Assembly: GCA_028673005.1 (NCBI GenBank) | Contig: CM054116.1 | Coordinates: 33,204,854 to 33,268,853, forward strand | Direction of reading: 5' to 3' | Length of the DNA stretch: 64,000 bases | Source: Tanypteryx hageni | Lineage: Eukaryota; Arthropoda; Insecta; Odonata; Petaluridae | Shown here: positions 37,646-48,460 of the stretch, in pieces | Layout: each line of letters begins with the position of its first letter | How positions within the stretch are numbered: the stretch's first letter is position 1 | The notes under the pieces: model-generated | What the model was told of the DNA's origin: nothing | Database searches by the model: none | What the model saw: only the letters and a program-made list of their open reading frames with translations | Translations under genes and position numbers: made by a program

Positions 37646-40552
37646 CATCATCATAGGTAGTCTGTCCGTAGACAGGTCCATGATTATTCATGGTTAAACC
37701 TGTTTCTCCATCTACTCCTATTTTCCGTTGTCTTCTTCATATCTTGATAACTCTCTTTTCCTTTCAAATCGTCTATCAGCTGAAAACCTTTCCTACCTCT
37801 TTTTTCTTTTTCCATCTAGTTTTCCTTCTAACACATCTTTAATCATACTCTCTCCTCAGGTAATGACCAACCCAGTTTGCCTTCCTCTTTCTAATAGTCT
37901 GTGTAATCATTCACTTCTCTCCTACTTTTTGTAGCACTTCATTGTTTTTCATCCTATCTGTCCATTTTATTTTCAGCATTCTCCTCCAAGTCCACATTTC
38001 AAAGCTTTCCAAGTATTTGATGTTATTTTTCCTTAGAGTCCATTTTTCTGCCACGTACAAAGCTATACTCCATACATAGCATTTTATGAACTTCTTGCGA
38101 ATATCTTCCCTTATATTCCCTATAAGTAGTTGTTTCTTTCTTCTGAAAGCCCCTTTTGCTTTTCCTATTCTAGTCCTGATCTCATCCGTACATTTTGCTT
38201 CTCTTGTTATGATGCTTCCAAAGTATTTATAGTCTGAAACTCGTTCTGAAGGCTTTCCTCCAATACTTATGTTCAGATTCTTTTCTTTGCTTGATATTCA
38301 AATGACCTTGGATTTTTCTGTATTTATTTCCTTACCGTATTTTCCACCTGTTATTATTAGTCTATTTATCATTTTCTGGAGTTCCTCTTCCTTTCTTGCT
38401 ACAAGTACTTGATCATCTGCATATTTTACTGTTCTTATAATCCTTCCTCCAATTTTGAAATCTCCTGTGCCTTCTAACACTTCTTGCATTAGACTTTCTC
38501 CATATATATTGAATAGGGTTGGCGAGAGGCAGCAGCCCTGTCTTACTCTACCAATATTTACTCTGCAGGTGTCTGCATTCTTCAACCTGACCTTTACAAC
38601 TTGATTCACATATAGATTCCTGATCAGTCTCCTGTCTTTCCAGTCTACACTGATATCCTTTAATATCTTCATCAACATTACCCAATTTACTTTATCAAAG
38701 GCCTTCTGCCAGTCTACAAAACATACGCAGATATCTTGACTATACTCTATTGCCCTTTCTGATATGATTCTAACTACCCCTATAGCATCTCTAGTTCCTC
38801 GTCCTTTTCTGAAACCGAACTGATCTTCCCCTAGCATTTCTTCTGCCTTTTTGTCCAGCATTTTATTAAGAATCCTCGTGATGATCTTCGAAGTGTGAGA
38901 GAGAAGGCCTATCATTCTGTAGTCTTTACACTGCATTGCCTTAGGCTTCTTCTTTAGAGGGATTATTGTTACTTGTAGGAAATCCTGAGGCCACTCTCCC
39001 ATGTCCTAAATCTTATTAATTAATTTCATGAACGCTTTTAGTTCTTCTGATCCCATGACTTTTAAGTACCTCAGCAGGTATTTCATTGCTGCCTGTGGCT
39101 TTCCCTTTCTTTAGTTCTACTATCGCTTTTTCTACTTTGCTCTCCATAATACTTGGTCCTAAGTTGTCTTATTCAATGTTTTCTTCATCTTCCAGTTCTA
39201 TTTTGTGCTGATCCTGCCTGCTTGCTGTATAGTTCCTTAATATATTCTTCCCATACCTGTGTTATATCCTTTGTTTCTGAGACTATCTTTCCATCCGTAT
39301 TCATAATTCCTTTACCACGAATTCCATTCGACTTCTTATCTTCTAATTCCAGAGCCCTAGCATACATCATATCATACTGTCCTAACTTCTCCATTTGTTG
39401 TATTTCATCACATTTTTCTTTTATCCAATTTTCTCTAGCTTTATCTGTTACCCTTCTCAACTCATTGTTTATACGTCTATAGTTGGCACTACCTTCTTCA
39501 CTGTTAATGTTTTTCCATTTTCGTCTCGCATCCATTTTCTCCAGCATTTCCTTAATGATCCATGGTTTTCTGATTTTCTTCTTTTGTTTTACAATCTCTT
39601 TATCAAAGGTATCCTTGATACTTGTTTTAATTTCTTCCCATTCTATATCCAAGGTCTTTGGTTTGTTTTCCAAATTTCTTAGGCGATCTTCCAACTTCAT
39701 GCTGACTATACCCTGCCTTTCTTTCAGTTTTTCTAGGTCCCAAGTCTGTCTTTCTCTTCTTGTTTTTCTTATTTGTTTGAGCTTTGTACGTCAACTATTA
39801 GAAGGCTGTGATCTGAATCAATGTCTGCTCCTGGTAATGCCTTGGCGGTCTTTATGCTGTTCCTGAATCTTTGTTTTACTAGGATGTAATCTATTTAGCA
39901 TTTCATTCTATCTCCTGGGCTTTTCCATGTGTATAACCTTTGTTTATGGTTTTTGAACCATGTATTAGTCACTACAAGGTCATTATTGATGCAGAATTCT
40001 ACCAGATTTCCCATCTTCGGTTTCTCTTCCTAAGTCTGTATTGCCCAGCAACATTTTCTTGCTGTCCTTCTCTGACTATACTGTTCCAATCTCCCATTAT
40101 TATGCAGTGTACTTTCCTCTTACGCCTTCTTCATAAATGTCATTAATTTGCTCATAAATCTTGATTTCTTCATCTTCATGAGGTGACGGCATATATACCT
40201 GGATTATCAGCATATCCACTGAAATTGCTTTTAGCTTTATTGCCATCAATCTATCATTCGTTCCTATTATCTTTGCCACGCTTTTTATCATATCTTTCCT
40301 AAGTACCAGAGCTACTCCCTTTTCCCCACTATTTCCTCCAGAGTAAACTACCGTGAACTATTCTGAGTCGAACTGATCTCCTTCCCATCTAGTTTAGCTC
40401 AGTCTTATAATGTCAACTCTATTTCTTCTCATTTCTTCTTTCCAATTCTCTAGCTTTCGTGTTTTCTCATAGTTTTTACGTTCCAAGTGCCTATTCATAA
40501 ATTATTTTCAACAAATGTTTTCCTCAAGGCAGTCCCACCCAGAGATCCGATT
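37646..40552 (-). pseudogene. APE-type LINE, near full length, with frameshifts
   Basis: Minus strand, 5' to 3': an APE endonuclease N-terminus at about 40500-40100 (KGVALVLRKDM, then LKAISVDMLIIQVYMPSP) with stops; a linker at 39700-39185; RT at 39002-38298 with QFGFRKGRGTRDAI, CFVDWQKAFDKVNW, VRQGCCLSPTLFNIY and the catalytic KYADD; then a broken C-terminal region to about 37700. The 3' end has atgatgatga-type repeats at about 37660-37649. About 2.9 kb is close to a full ORF2. The RT frame is intact for 234 residues, so the insertion is fairly recent. It interrupts the Helitron-like complex. The clade was not settled. Confidence 0.85.
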
Positions 40553-41335
40553 GGGGGACACTATAACTAATTTTTGAAATTTTAATAATATTATACTTTT
40601 CCCACATTGGGTTTATAATGCCACACATTTCTGCGAAATTTTAAATTTAGAGCACAATTAGAAGTGAAAAATCATTTATCTAACTTTTTAAAATTAAATA
40701 ATTTATAAGGGCCACAATATCAATTTCATGGATACATTGAAATGTTTATTCGTTATATTGACTAAAATTTTAAAATTTCAGCTCCCTAACTCGCCGCGAA
40801 ATATCTAAACATTTACCTATTTATTTAAACTTTAAGAATTATTAACTGCCAAACAAATTAAAATATCAAAATTTCTATAATCCTATTTCGTTTTTTTACA
40901 AATCCTTCCTCTAAAAAAATTCAGCTCCGTAGCACACTTGGAAATACATAAACCTTAAAGATTTGTTTAAACAATTGCGAATTTTTAGCGGCCGCATTGT
41001 TGCACTTCTCCAAGATTTTCGTTTTTTCTAGTCAGTTTTGCACAAAATCCTACCTAAGAAAAAAATTTTGAATCTCCAGCTCATCTGGAAGTGCCTAAAC
41101 ATTAGTATCCTCCTCCTCCTCGGTAAGAAACGTAGATACACTGAAATGTTTGATCGTTTGTATGGACTAAACTCTAAATAACTTAAAATTTGCAGCTTTC
41201 TAACTTGCCCCGTAGTATCTAAACATTTACCCATTTGTTTAAATTTTAAGAATTTTTAACTGCCAAACAAATAATAATATCAAAATTTCTATAATCTCTA
41301 TTTCGTTTTCTTACATACCCTACTTGTAAAATTTT
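40553..41335 (-). mobile_element. Helitron-like unit K and partial subrepeats (minus orientation)
   Basis: Reverse-oriented subrepeats with gcggccgcattgttgcactt (40989-41008) and the head block taaacattagtatcctcc (41097-41114). A further partial copy continues to about 41335, where orientation flips. The 3' hairpin and CTAG are missing, probably lost when the LINE inserted. Confidence 0.65.
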
Positions 41336-42004
41336 TTTCTTAGGACGGATTTTGTGCAAAACCGACTAGAAAAAACGAAAATCTTCAAAAAGTGCAACAA
41401 TGCGGCCGCTAAAAATTCGCAATTGTTTAAACAAATTTTCAAGGTTTATGTATTTCCAAATGTTCTACGGAGCTGAAATTTTTTTTAGAGATAGGAATTG
41501 TAAAAAAACGAAATAGGGATTGTACAAATTTAGATATTTTGATTTTTTTGGCAGTTAAAAATTCTTAAAATTTAAACAAATAGGTAACTGTTTATACATT
41601 ACGGGATGAGCTAGGAAGCTGAAAATTACAAGTTATGTACAGAATAGTGCATTTGCACAAATTAACATTTGAATCTCTCAATAAACATATTGCCGCGGCC
41701 GTTAAAAATGTTTATAATTTAAACAATTGGAAAAATATTATTTTAATTCTAGAAGTACTAGAACATTAAAATTTGTCAGAAATGTGTAGCATTAGTACCC
41801 CATGATGGAGAAATTATAAAATTCTTAAAATTGCAAAGTTTTGGGATTGTTTTAATCTATTACTTATACATAAGGGAAAAACGAAAATCGCTCCGGAGGT
41901 AAAATATTTAGAATTAAAATTTTTTTTGTAATGATGAAATATGAAAAATGAATGTTATTTATGTTGAGATGATATGCTTGCAGAATGCAAGCACCAACTA
42001 CTAG
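41336..42004 (+). mobile_element. Helitron-like unit A, 5'-truncated
   Basis: It begins inside the element at the inversion point (aaatttttttcttagg), carries the gcggccgc site near 41402, and ends with the hairpin gcttgcagaatgcaagc and CTAG at 42001-42004. Bases 42005-42064 that follow are 5'-end scraps with a short TA run. Confidence 0.7.
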
Positions 42005-42064
42005 TATGTTATATAACATTATATATCGACGACTCTTACAGAGGAGGATATATATATATATATA

Positions 42065-42835
42065 TCATTATATATCGACGACTCTTACAGAGGAGGATAT
42101 AACATATAGGAGGATACTAATGTTTAGGCACTTCCAGATGTGGTGGAGATTCGAAATTTTTTTCTTAGGACGGATTTTGTGCAAAACCGACTAGAAAAAA
42201 CGAAAATCTTCAAAAAGTGCAACAATGCGGCCGCTAAAAATTCGCAATTGTTTAAACAAATTTTCATGGTTTTCGTATTTTCGAATGTGCTACGGAGTTG
42301 AAATTTTTTTTGTTAGTAGAATTCCTAAAATAACGAAATAGGGATTATACAAATTTTGATATATTAATTTGTTTGGCAGTTAAAAATTCTTAAAGTTTAA
42401 ACAAATGGATAACTGTTTAGGTACTACGGGATAAGCTAGGAAGCTGAAATTTTCAAATTATTTAGAGAATAGTAAATTTGCACAAATAAACATTTCAATT
42501 TTACCATATATGAATTGTGGCGGCCGTTAAAAATTATTTAAATTTAAACAATTAGAAAAATATTATTTTTTTCTAGAAGTGCTACAACTTTAAAATTTGG
42601 CTAGAATATGTAGCATTAATACCCCATAATGTAGAAAATATAAAATTTTTAAAATTGCAACATTTGGGGATTTTTTTAATCTATTATTTTTACATGTGGG
42701 AAAAACGGAAATCGCTGCGGAGGTGAAATCTTTAGAATTGAAAGAATATTTGTAATGATGAAATGTCTGTCTGAAAAATGAATGTTTTTTCAAGGTGATA
42801 TGAAATGCTTGCAGTATGCAAGCACCAACTACTAG
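42065..42835 (+). mobile_element. Helitron-like unit B, complete (771 bp)
   Basis: It starts TCATTATATATCGACGAC and ends CTAG at 42832-42835. Four subrepeats can be followed by their gaaatttt blocks at about 42152, 42300, 42446 and 42590, a spacing of about 146 bp. Its 3' half is practically identical to that of unit H. Confidence 0.8.
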
Positions 42836-43703
42836 TCATTATATATCGACGACTCTTACAGAGGAGGAGGATATAACATATAACAGGAGGATACTAATGT
42901 TTAGAGGCACTTCCAGATAAGCTGGAGATTCGTATAATGATATCGACGACTCTTACAGAGGAGGATATAACATATAGGAGGATACTAATGTTTAGGCACT
43001 TCCAGATGTGCTGGAGATTCGAAATTTTTTTCATAGGTTGGATTTTGTGCAAAACCGACTAGAAAAAACGAAAATCTTGAAAAAGTGCAACAATGCGGCC
43101 GCTAAATATTCGCAATTGTTTAAACAAATTTTCAAGGTTTATGTATTTCCGCATGTGCTACGGAGTTGAAATTTTTTTTATAAGTAGAATTCTTAAAAAA
43201 ACGAAATAGGGATTATACGAATTTTGATATTTTTATTTGTTTGGCAGTTAAAAATTCTTAAAGTTTAAACAAATAGATAACTGTTTAGGTACTACGGGAT
43301 GAGCTAGGAAGCTAAATTTTCAAACTATTTACAGAGTATTTAATTTGCACAAATAAACATTTCAATTTTACCATATATAAATTGCGGCGATCGTTAAAAA
43401 TTATTTAAATTTAAACAATTAGAAAAATATTATTTTACTTCTAGAAGTGCTACAACTATAAAATTTGGCTAAAATGTGTAGCATTAGTACCTAATAATGA
43501 AGATAGTGTAAAATTTTTAAAATTGCAACATGTGGGGATTGTTTCAAACTATTATTTTTACATGTGGGAAAAACTAAAATCACTGCGGAGGTGAAATCTT
43601 TAGAATTAAAAGACTATTTGTAATGATGTAATGTCTGTCTGAAAAATGAATGTTTTTTCAAGGTGATATGAAATGCTTGCAGTATGCAACCACCAACTAC
43701 TAG
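42836..43703 (+). mobile_element. Helitron-like unit C with duplicated head (868 bp)
   Basis: It follows unit B with no spacer (CTAG|TC at 42835/42836) and ends CTAG at 43700-43703. The first 95 bp or so are a second copy of the head, followed by a fresh head at about 42932 (taatgatatcgacgac), which accounts for the extra length. Confidence 0.78.
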
Positions 43704-44475
43704 TCATTATATATCGACGACTCTTACAGAGGAGGATATAACATATAGGAGGATACTAATGTTTAGGCACTTCCAGATGTGCTGGAGATTCGAATTTTTT
43801 TTTCTTAGGTAGGAGTTTTTGCAAAACTTACTAGAAAAAACGAAAATAATGAAAAAGTGCAACAATGCGGCCGCTAAAAATTCGCAATTGTTTAAACAAA
43901 TTTTCAGGGTTTAGGCATTTCTGAATGTGCTACGGAGCTAGAATTTTTTTTATAAGTAGAATTCCTAAAAAAACGAAATAGCAATTATACAAATTTTGAT
44001 ATTTTAATTTGTTTGGCAGTTAAAAATTCTTAAAGTTTAAACAAATAGATAACTGTTTAGGTACTTCGGGATGAGCTAGGGAGCTGAAATTTTCAAATTA
44101 TTAACAGAGTAGTGAATTTGCACAAATAAACATTTCAATTTCACCATATATGAATTGCGGCAACCGTTAAAAATTATTTAAATTTAAACAATAAGAAAAA
44201 TATTATTTGACTTCTAGAAGTGTTACAACTTAAAATTTTGCTAAATTGTGAAGCATTACTACCCCATAATGGAGAAAGTGTAAAAAATTTTAAATTGCAA
44301 CATTTGGGGATTGTTTAAAACTATTATTTTTACATTTGGGGAAAACGGAAATCGCTGCGGAGGTGAAATCTTTAGAATTAAAAGAATATTTGTAATGATA
44401 AAATGTCTGTCTGAAAAATGAATGTTTTTTCAAGGTGATATGAAATGCTTGCAGTATGCAAGCACCAACTACTAG
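43704..44475 (+). mobile_element. Helitron-like unit D, complete (772 bp)
   Basis: It follows unit C with no spacer and ends CTAG at 44472-44475. Subrepeats and the gcggccgc site (near 43868) are as in unit B. Confidence 0.8.
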
Positions 44476-45742
44476 TTATTATATATCGAAGACTCTTACA
44501 GAGGAGGATATAACATATAGGAGGATACTAATGTTTAGGCACTTCCAGATGTGCTGGAGATTCGAAATTTTTTTCATAGATAGGATTTTGTGCAAAACCG
44601 ACCAGAAAAAACGAAAATCTTGAAAAAGTGCAACAATGCGGCCGCTAAAAATTGTTGCACTTTTTCATGATTTTCGTTTTTTCTAGTCGGTTTTGCACAA
44701 AATCCTATCTATGAAAAAAATTTCGAATCTCCAGCACATCTGGAAGTGCCTAAACATTAGTATCCTCCTATATGTTATCTCCTCTTCTGTAAGAGTCGTC
44801 GATATATAATGGTAACATATAGAAGGATGCTAATGTCCAGCCCAAACTACAAGAGCTAGAGAGCTGAAAGTTTTAGTTTTTGTAGATATGATGGAGAAAC
44901 TTACAGATAAAATGAGACTTCTTACCTAAGTGACATTAGTTCGACTCCAGAAATTCCGAAAGTTGCGTTTTTTCCCATAAGAAAAGCATTGCGCCATTTT
45001 TGTAAATTAATTATGGGCACTTGCCGGTAAGCTAGAAAAATTAAATTTTCGGTGTTGCTAGATGGCCGCAATATCTACTAGGAATTATTGTCACTTTTCT
45101 TACAGTGTCTTGGGTTCGACTCCAGAGACCCCGGAATATCTCCCATAAGTTAGCATGGGAAAACGCAATCAACTGTGTAGACCAATCTAATAAGTTTAAG
45201 AAGCTGAAATTTCGAAGGTTTATAGAACTTTTCTCATAACTAACTATAAAAATCGAAAATGTCAAAATTGTAAATTTTAGGGGTTGTTTTAACCCCATTT
45301 GAACATTAAAGTTTAATAATTTTTTAGGTACCACGGGATGAGCTAGGAAGCTGTAATTTTCAAATTATTTACAGAACAGTGCATTTGCACAAATAAACCT
45401 TTCAATCTCTCCATATATATATATATTGCGGCAACCGTTAAAAATGTTTACATTTTTAACAATTAGAAAAATATAATTTTACTTCTAGAAGTGCTACAAC
45501 TTTAAATTTGGCTCAAATGTGTAGCATTAGTACCCCATTATGGAGAAAGTGTAAAATGTTTAAAATTGCAACATTTGGGGATTGTTGTAAACTATTATTT
45601 TTACATGTGGGAAAAACGAAAATCGCTGTGGAGGTGAAATCTTTAGAATTAATAGAATATTTGTAATGATGAAATATTTGTCTGAAAAATTAATGTTTTT
45701 TCAAGGTGAGATGAAATGCAGTATGCAAGCACCTTCTACTAG
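44476..45742 (+). mobile_element. Helitron-like unit E, rearranged and enlarged
   Basis: It follows unit D with no spacer but starts TT instead of TC. Its first part is folded back on itself (44477-44811). Diverged subrepeats with ggttcgactcc (45110-45126) follow, then normal subrepeats from about 45325 to the CTAG at 45739-45742. Confidence 0.65.
44477..44811. repeat. Palindrome with 161-bp arms inside unit E
   Basis: The left arm 44477-44637 and the right arm 44651-44811 are near-perfect reverse complements. They are separated by 13 bases, 44638-44650, that include a gcggccgc site. Both arms are the 5' head of the Helitron-like unit. In single-stranded form this would make a long hairpin. 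Confidence 0.85.
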
Positions 45743-46491
45743 TCATTATATATCGACGTTTCTTACAGAGGAGAAGGATACTAATGTTTAGGCACGTCCA
45801 GATGAGCTGGAGATTCGAAATTTTTTTCTTAGGTGAGATTTTGTGCAAAACCGACTAGAAAAAACGAAAATCTTCAAAAAGTGCAACAATGCGGCCGCTA
45901 AAAATTCGCAATTGTTTAAACATATTTTCAAGGTTTATGTATTTCCGCATGTGCTATGGAGTTGAAAATGTCTTTATAAGTAGAATTCGTAAAGAAACGA
46001 AATAGGGATTATACAAATTTTGATATTTAAATTTGTTTGGCAGTTAAAAATTCTTCAAGTTTAAACAAATAGATAACTGTTTACACATTACGGTATGAGC
46101 TAGGAAGCTGAAATTTTCAAGTTATGTACAGAGTAGTGCATTTGCACAAATAAACATTTGAATATCTCCATAAACATATTGAGGCGGCCGTTAAAAATGT
46201 TTAAAATTTAAACAATTGGAAAAATATTATTTCACTTCTAGAAGTACTACAACTTTAAAATTTGGCAGAAATGTGTAGCATTAGTACACCATAATGGTGG
46301 ATGTATAAAATTCTTAAAATTGCTAAGTTTTTGGATTGTTTTAATCTATTATTTTTACATAAGGGAAAAACGAAAATCGCTCCGGAGGTGAAATATTTAG
46401 AATTAAAAAAATAATTGTAATGATGAAATATGAAAAATGAATGATTTTTATGTTGATGATATGCTTGCAGAATGCATGGACCAACTACTAG
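45743..46491 (+). mobile_element. Helitron-like unit F, complete (749 bp)
   Basis: It follows unit E with no spacer (CTAG|TC) and ends CTAG at 46488-46491. The 3' hairpin is weakened (gcttgcagaatgcatgg). An inverted 5'-end stub, 46492-46536, follows. Confidence 0.75.
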
Positions 46492-46536
46492 TATGTTATA
46501 TCCTCCTCCTCTGTAAGGAACGTTTATATTTAATGA

Positions 46537-47262
46537 TAACATATAGGTGGATACTAATGTTTAGGCACTTCCAGATGAGCTGGAGATTAGAAATTTTTTT
46601 CATAGGTAGAATTTTGTGCAAAACCGACTAGAAAAAACGGAAATCTTAAAAAGGTGCAATAATGCGGCCGTTAAAAATTCGAAATTGTTTAAACAAATTT
46701 TCAAGGTTTGTGTATTTCCAAATATGCTACGGAGCTGAAATTTTTTTAGAAGTAGGGTTTGTAAGAAAATGAAATATGGATTATAGAAATTTTGATATTT
46801 TTATTTTTTTGGCAGTTAAAAATTCTTAAATAGCCAGATGCTTAGACACTATGCCGCAAGTTAGGGAGCTAAAATTTTTAAATTATTTAGAGGTTAGTTT
46901 ATGTAAACGAATACACATTTCAATTTATCAATAAAATTGTTATTTTGGCCGTTAAATATTATTTAAATTTAAACAATTAGATAAATGTTATTTCACTTCT
47001 AATTGTGCTATAAATTTAAAATTTGGCAGAAATTTGTGGCATTATTAACTCAATGTGAGAAAAGTATAATATTTCGAAAATTGCAAAAATTAGCGATTGT
47101 TTTACTCCATTATTGTTCCATAGTGAAAAAACGAAAACTCGTCCAGAGGAGAAATCTTTAGAATTAAAGAAATATTTCTCATGATGAAATATCTCTCTGA
47201 AAAATTAATATTTTTTTCTAGGTGAGATTAAATGCTTGCAGTATGCAAGCACCTTCTACTAG
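46537..47262 (+). mobile_element. Helitron-like unit G, diverged
   Basis: It starts within the head (taacatataggtgg) after the inverted stub and ends with a good hairpin and CTAG at 47259-47262. Its second half differs most from units B and D. A second inverted stub follows at 47263-47294. Confidence 0.7.
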
Positions 47263-47294
47263 TATGTTATATCCTCCTCTGTAAGGAACGTCTA

Positions 47295-48068
47295 TCATTA
47301 TATATCGACGACTCTTACAGAGGAGGAGGATATAACATATAGGAGGATACTAATGTTTAGGCACTTCCAGATGAGCTGGAGATTCGAAATTTTTTTTCTT
47401 AGGTAGGATTTTGTGAAAAACCGACTAGAAAAAACGAAAATCTTGAAAAAGTGCAACAATGCGGCCGCTAAAAATTTGCAATTGTTTAAACAAATTTTCA
47501 TGGTTTATGTATTTCCGCATGTGCTACGGAGTTGAAATTTTTTTTGTAAGTAGAATTCCTAAAAAACGAAATAGGGATTATACAAATTTTGATATTTTAA
47601 TTTGTTTGGCAGTTAAAAATTCTTAAAGTTTAAACAAATGGATAACTGTTTAGGTACTACGGGATAAGCTAGGAAGCTGAAATTTTCAAATTATTTAGAG
47701 AATAGTAAATTTGCACAAATAAACATTTCAATTTTACCATATATGAATTGTGGCGGCCGTTAAAAATTATTTAAATTTAAACAATTAGAAAAATATTATT
47801 TTTTTCTAGAAGTGCTACAACTTTAAAATTTGGCTAGAATATGTAGCATTAATACCCCATAATGTAGAAAATATAAAATTTTTAAAATTGCAACATTTGG
47901 GGATTTTTTTAATCTATTATTTTTACATGTGGGAAAAACGGAAATCGCTGCGGAGGTGAAATCTTTAGAATTGAAAGAATATTTGTAATGATGAAATGTC
48001 TGTCTGAAAAATGAATGTTTTTTCAAGGTGATATGAAATGCTTGCAGTATGCAAGCACCAACTACTAG
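47295..48068 (+). mobile_element. Helitron-like unit H, complete (774 bp)
   Basis: It starts TCATTATATATCGACGAC and ends CTAG at 48065-48068. From about 47590 to the end it is practically identical to unit B, 5 kb away, whereas its first third differs from B at many places. Confidence 0.8.
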
Positions 48069-48418
48069 TATATAGTGATAGTATATATAGTAAATTGTTA
48101 TTGCGGCCGTTAAAAGTTAATTAATTTTAAACAATTAGATAAATGTTATTTCACTTCTAAATGTTCTACAAATTTAAAATTTGGCATAAATGTGTGGCAT
48201 TATTAACCAAATGTGGAACATTTATAATATTCCTAAAATTCTAAAAAATAGTGATTGTTTTACTCCATTATTGTTCCTTAAGGAAAAAACGAATATCGGT
48301 CCCTAGGAGAAATCTTATGAATTAATGAAATATTTGCCATGATGAAATATCTCTCTGAAAAATGAATTTCTTTTTAGGTGAGATGAAATGCTTGCAGTAT
48401 GCAAGCGCCTTCTACTAG
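48069..48418 (+). mobile_element. Helitron-like unit I, 5'-truncated
   Basis: It begins within a late subrepeat (ttgcggccgttaaaag near 48091) and ends with hairpin gcttgcagtatgcaagc and CTAG at 48415-48418. An inverted 42-bp 5'-end stub (48419-48460) and the (AC)9 microsatellite close the complex. Confidence 0.7.
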
Positions 48419-48460
48419 TATGTTATATCCTCCTCTGTAAGGAACGTCTATATATAATGA

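Larger units (their letters stand above)
37004..48460. mobile_element. Helitron-like tandem and inverted complex (11.5 kb)
   Basis: The basic unit is about 770 bp, starts TCATTATATATCGACGAC and ends with a hairpin (tgcttgcagtatgcaagca), about eight bases, then CTAG followed by T. TC at the start, CTAG (CTRR) at the end and a hairpin shortly before the end are the canonical signature of Helitron rolling-circle transposons. Minus-oriented units lie at 37004-37645 and 40553-41335, split by a LINE. Plus-oriented units run from 41336 to 48418. Several are joined CTAG/TC with no spacer. No helicase or Rep protein is encoded, so the units are non-autonomous. Individual units are listed separately. 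Confidence 0.75.

Noticed and set aside
37728..40146. Several plus-strand frames over the LINE (rich in Phe, Leu, Ser)
   Set aside because: The minus strand carries clear RT and endonuclease motifs; the plus-strand frames are its complement.
42590..42793. A 67-codon minus-strand frame, identical at 47823-48026
   Set aside because: It lies in two nearly identical Helitron-like repeat copies and is broken or different in the other units, so the identity reflects recent DNA copying and not protein selection.
37004..48460. A CRISPR-like or bacterial repeat array
   Set aside because: Units are 750-870 bp, diverged, carry transposon-type ends, and the setting is eukaryotic.
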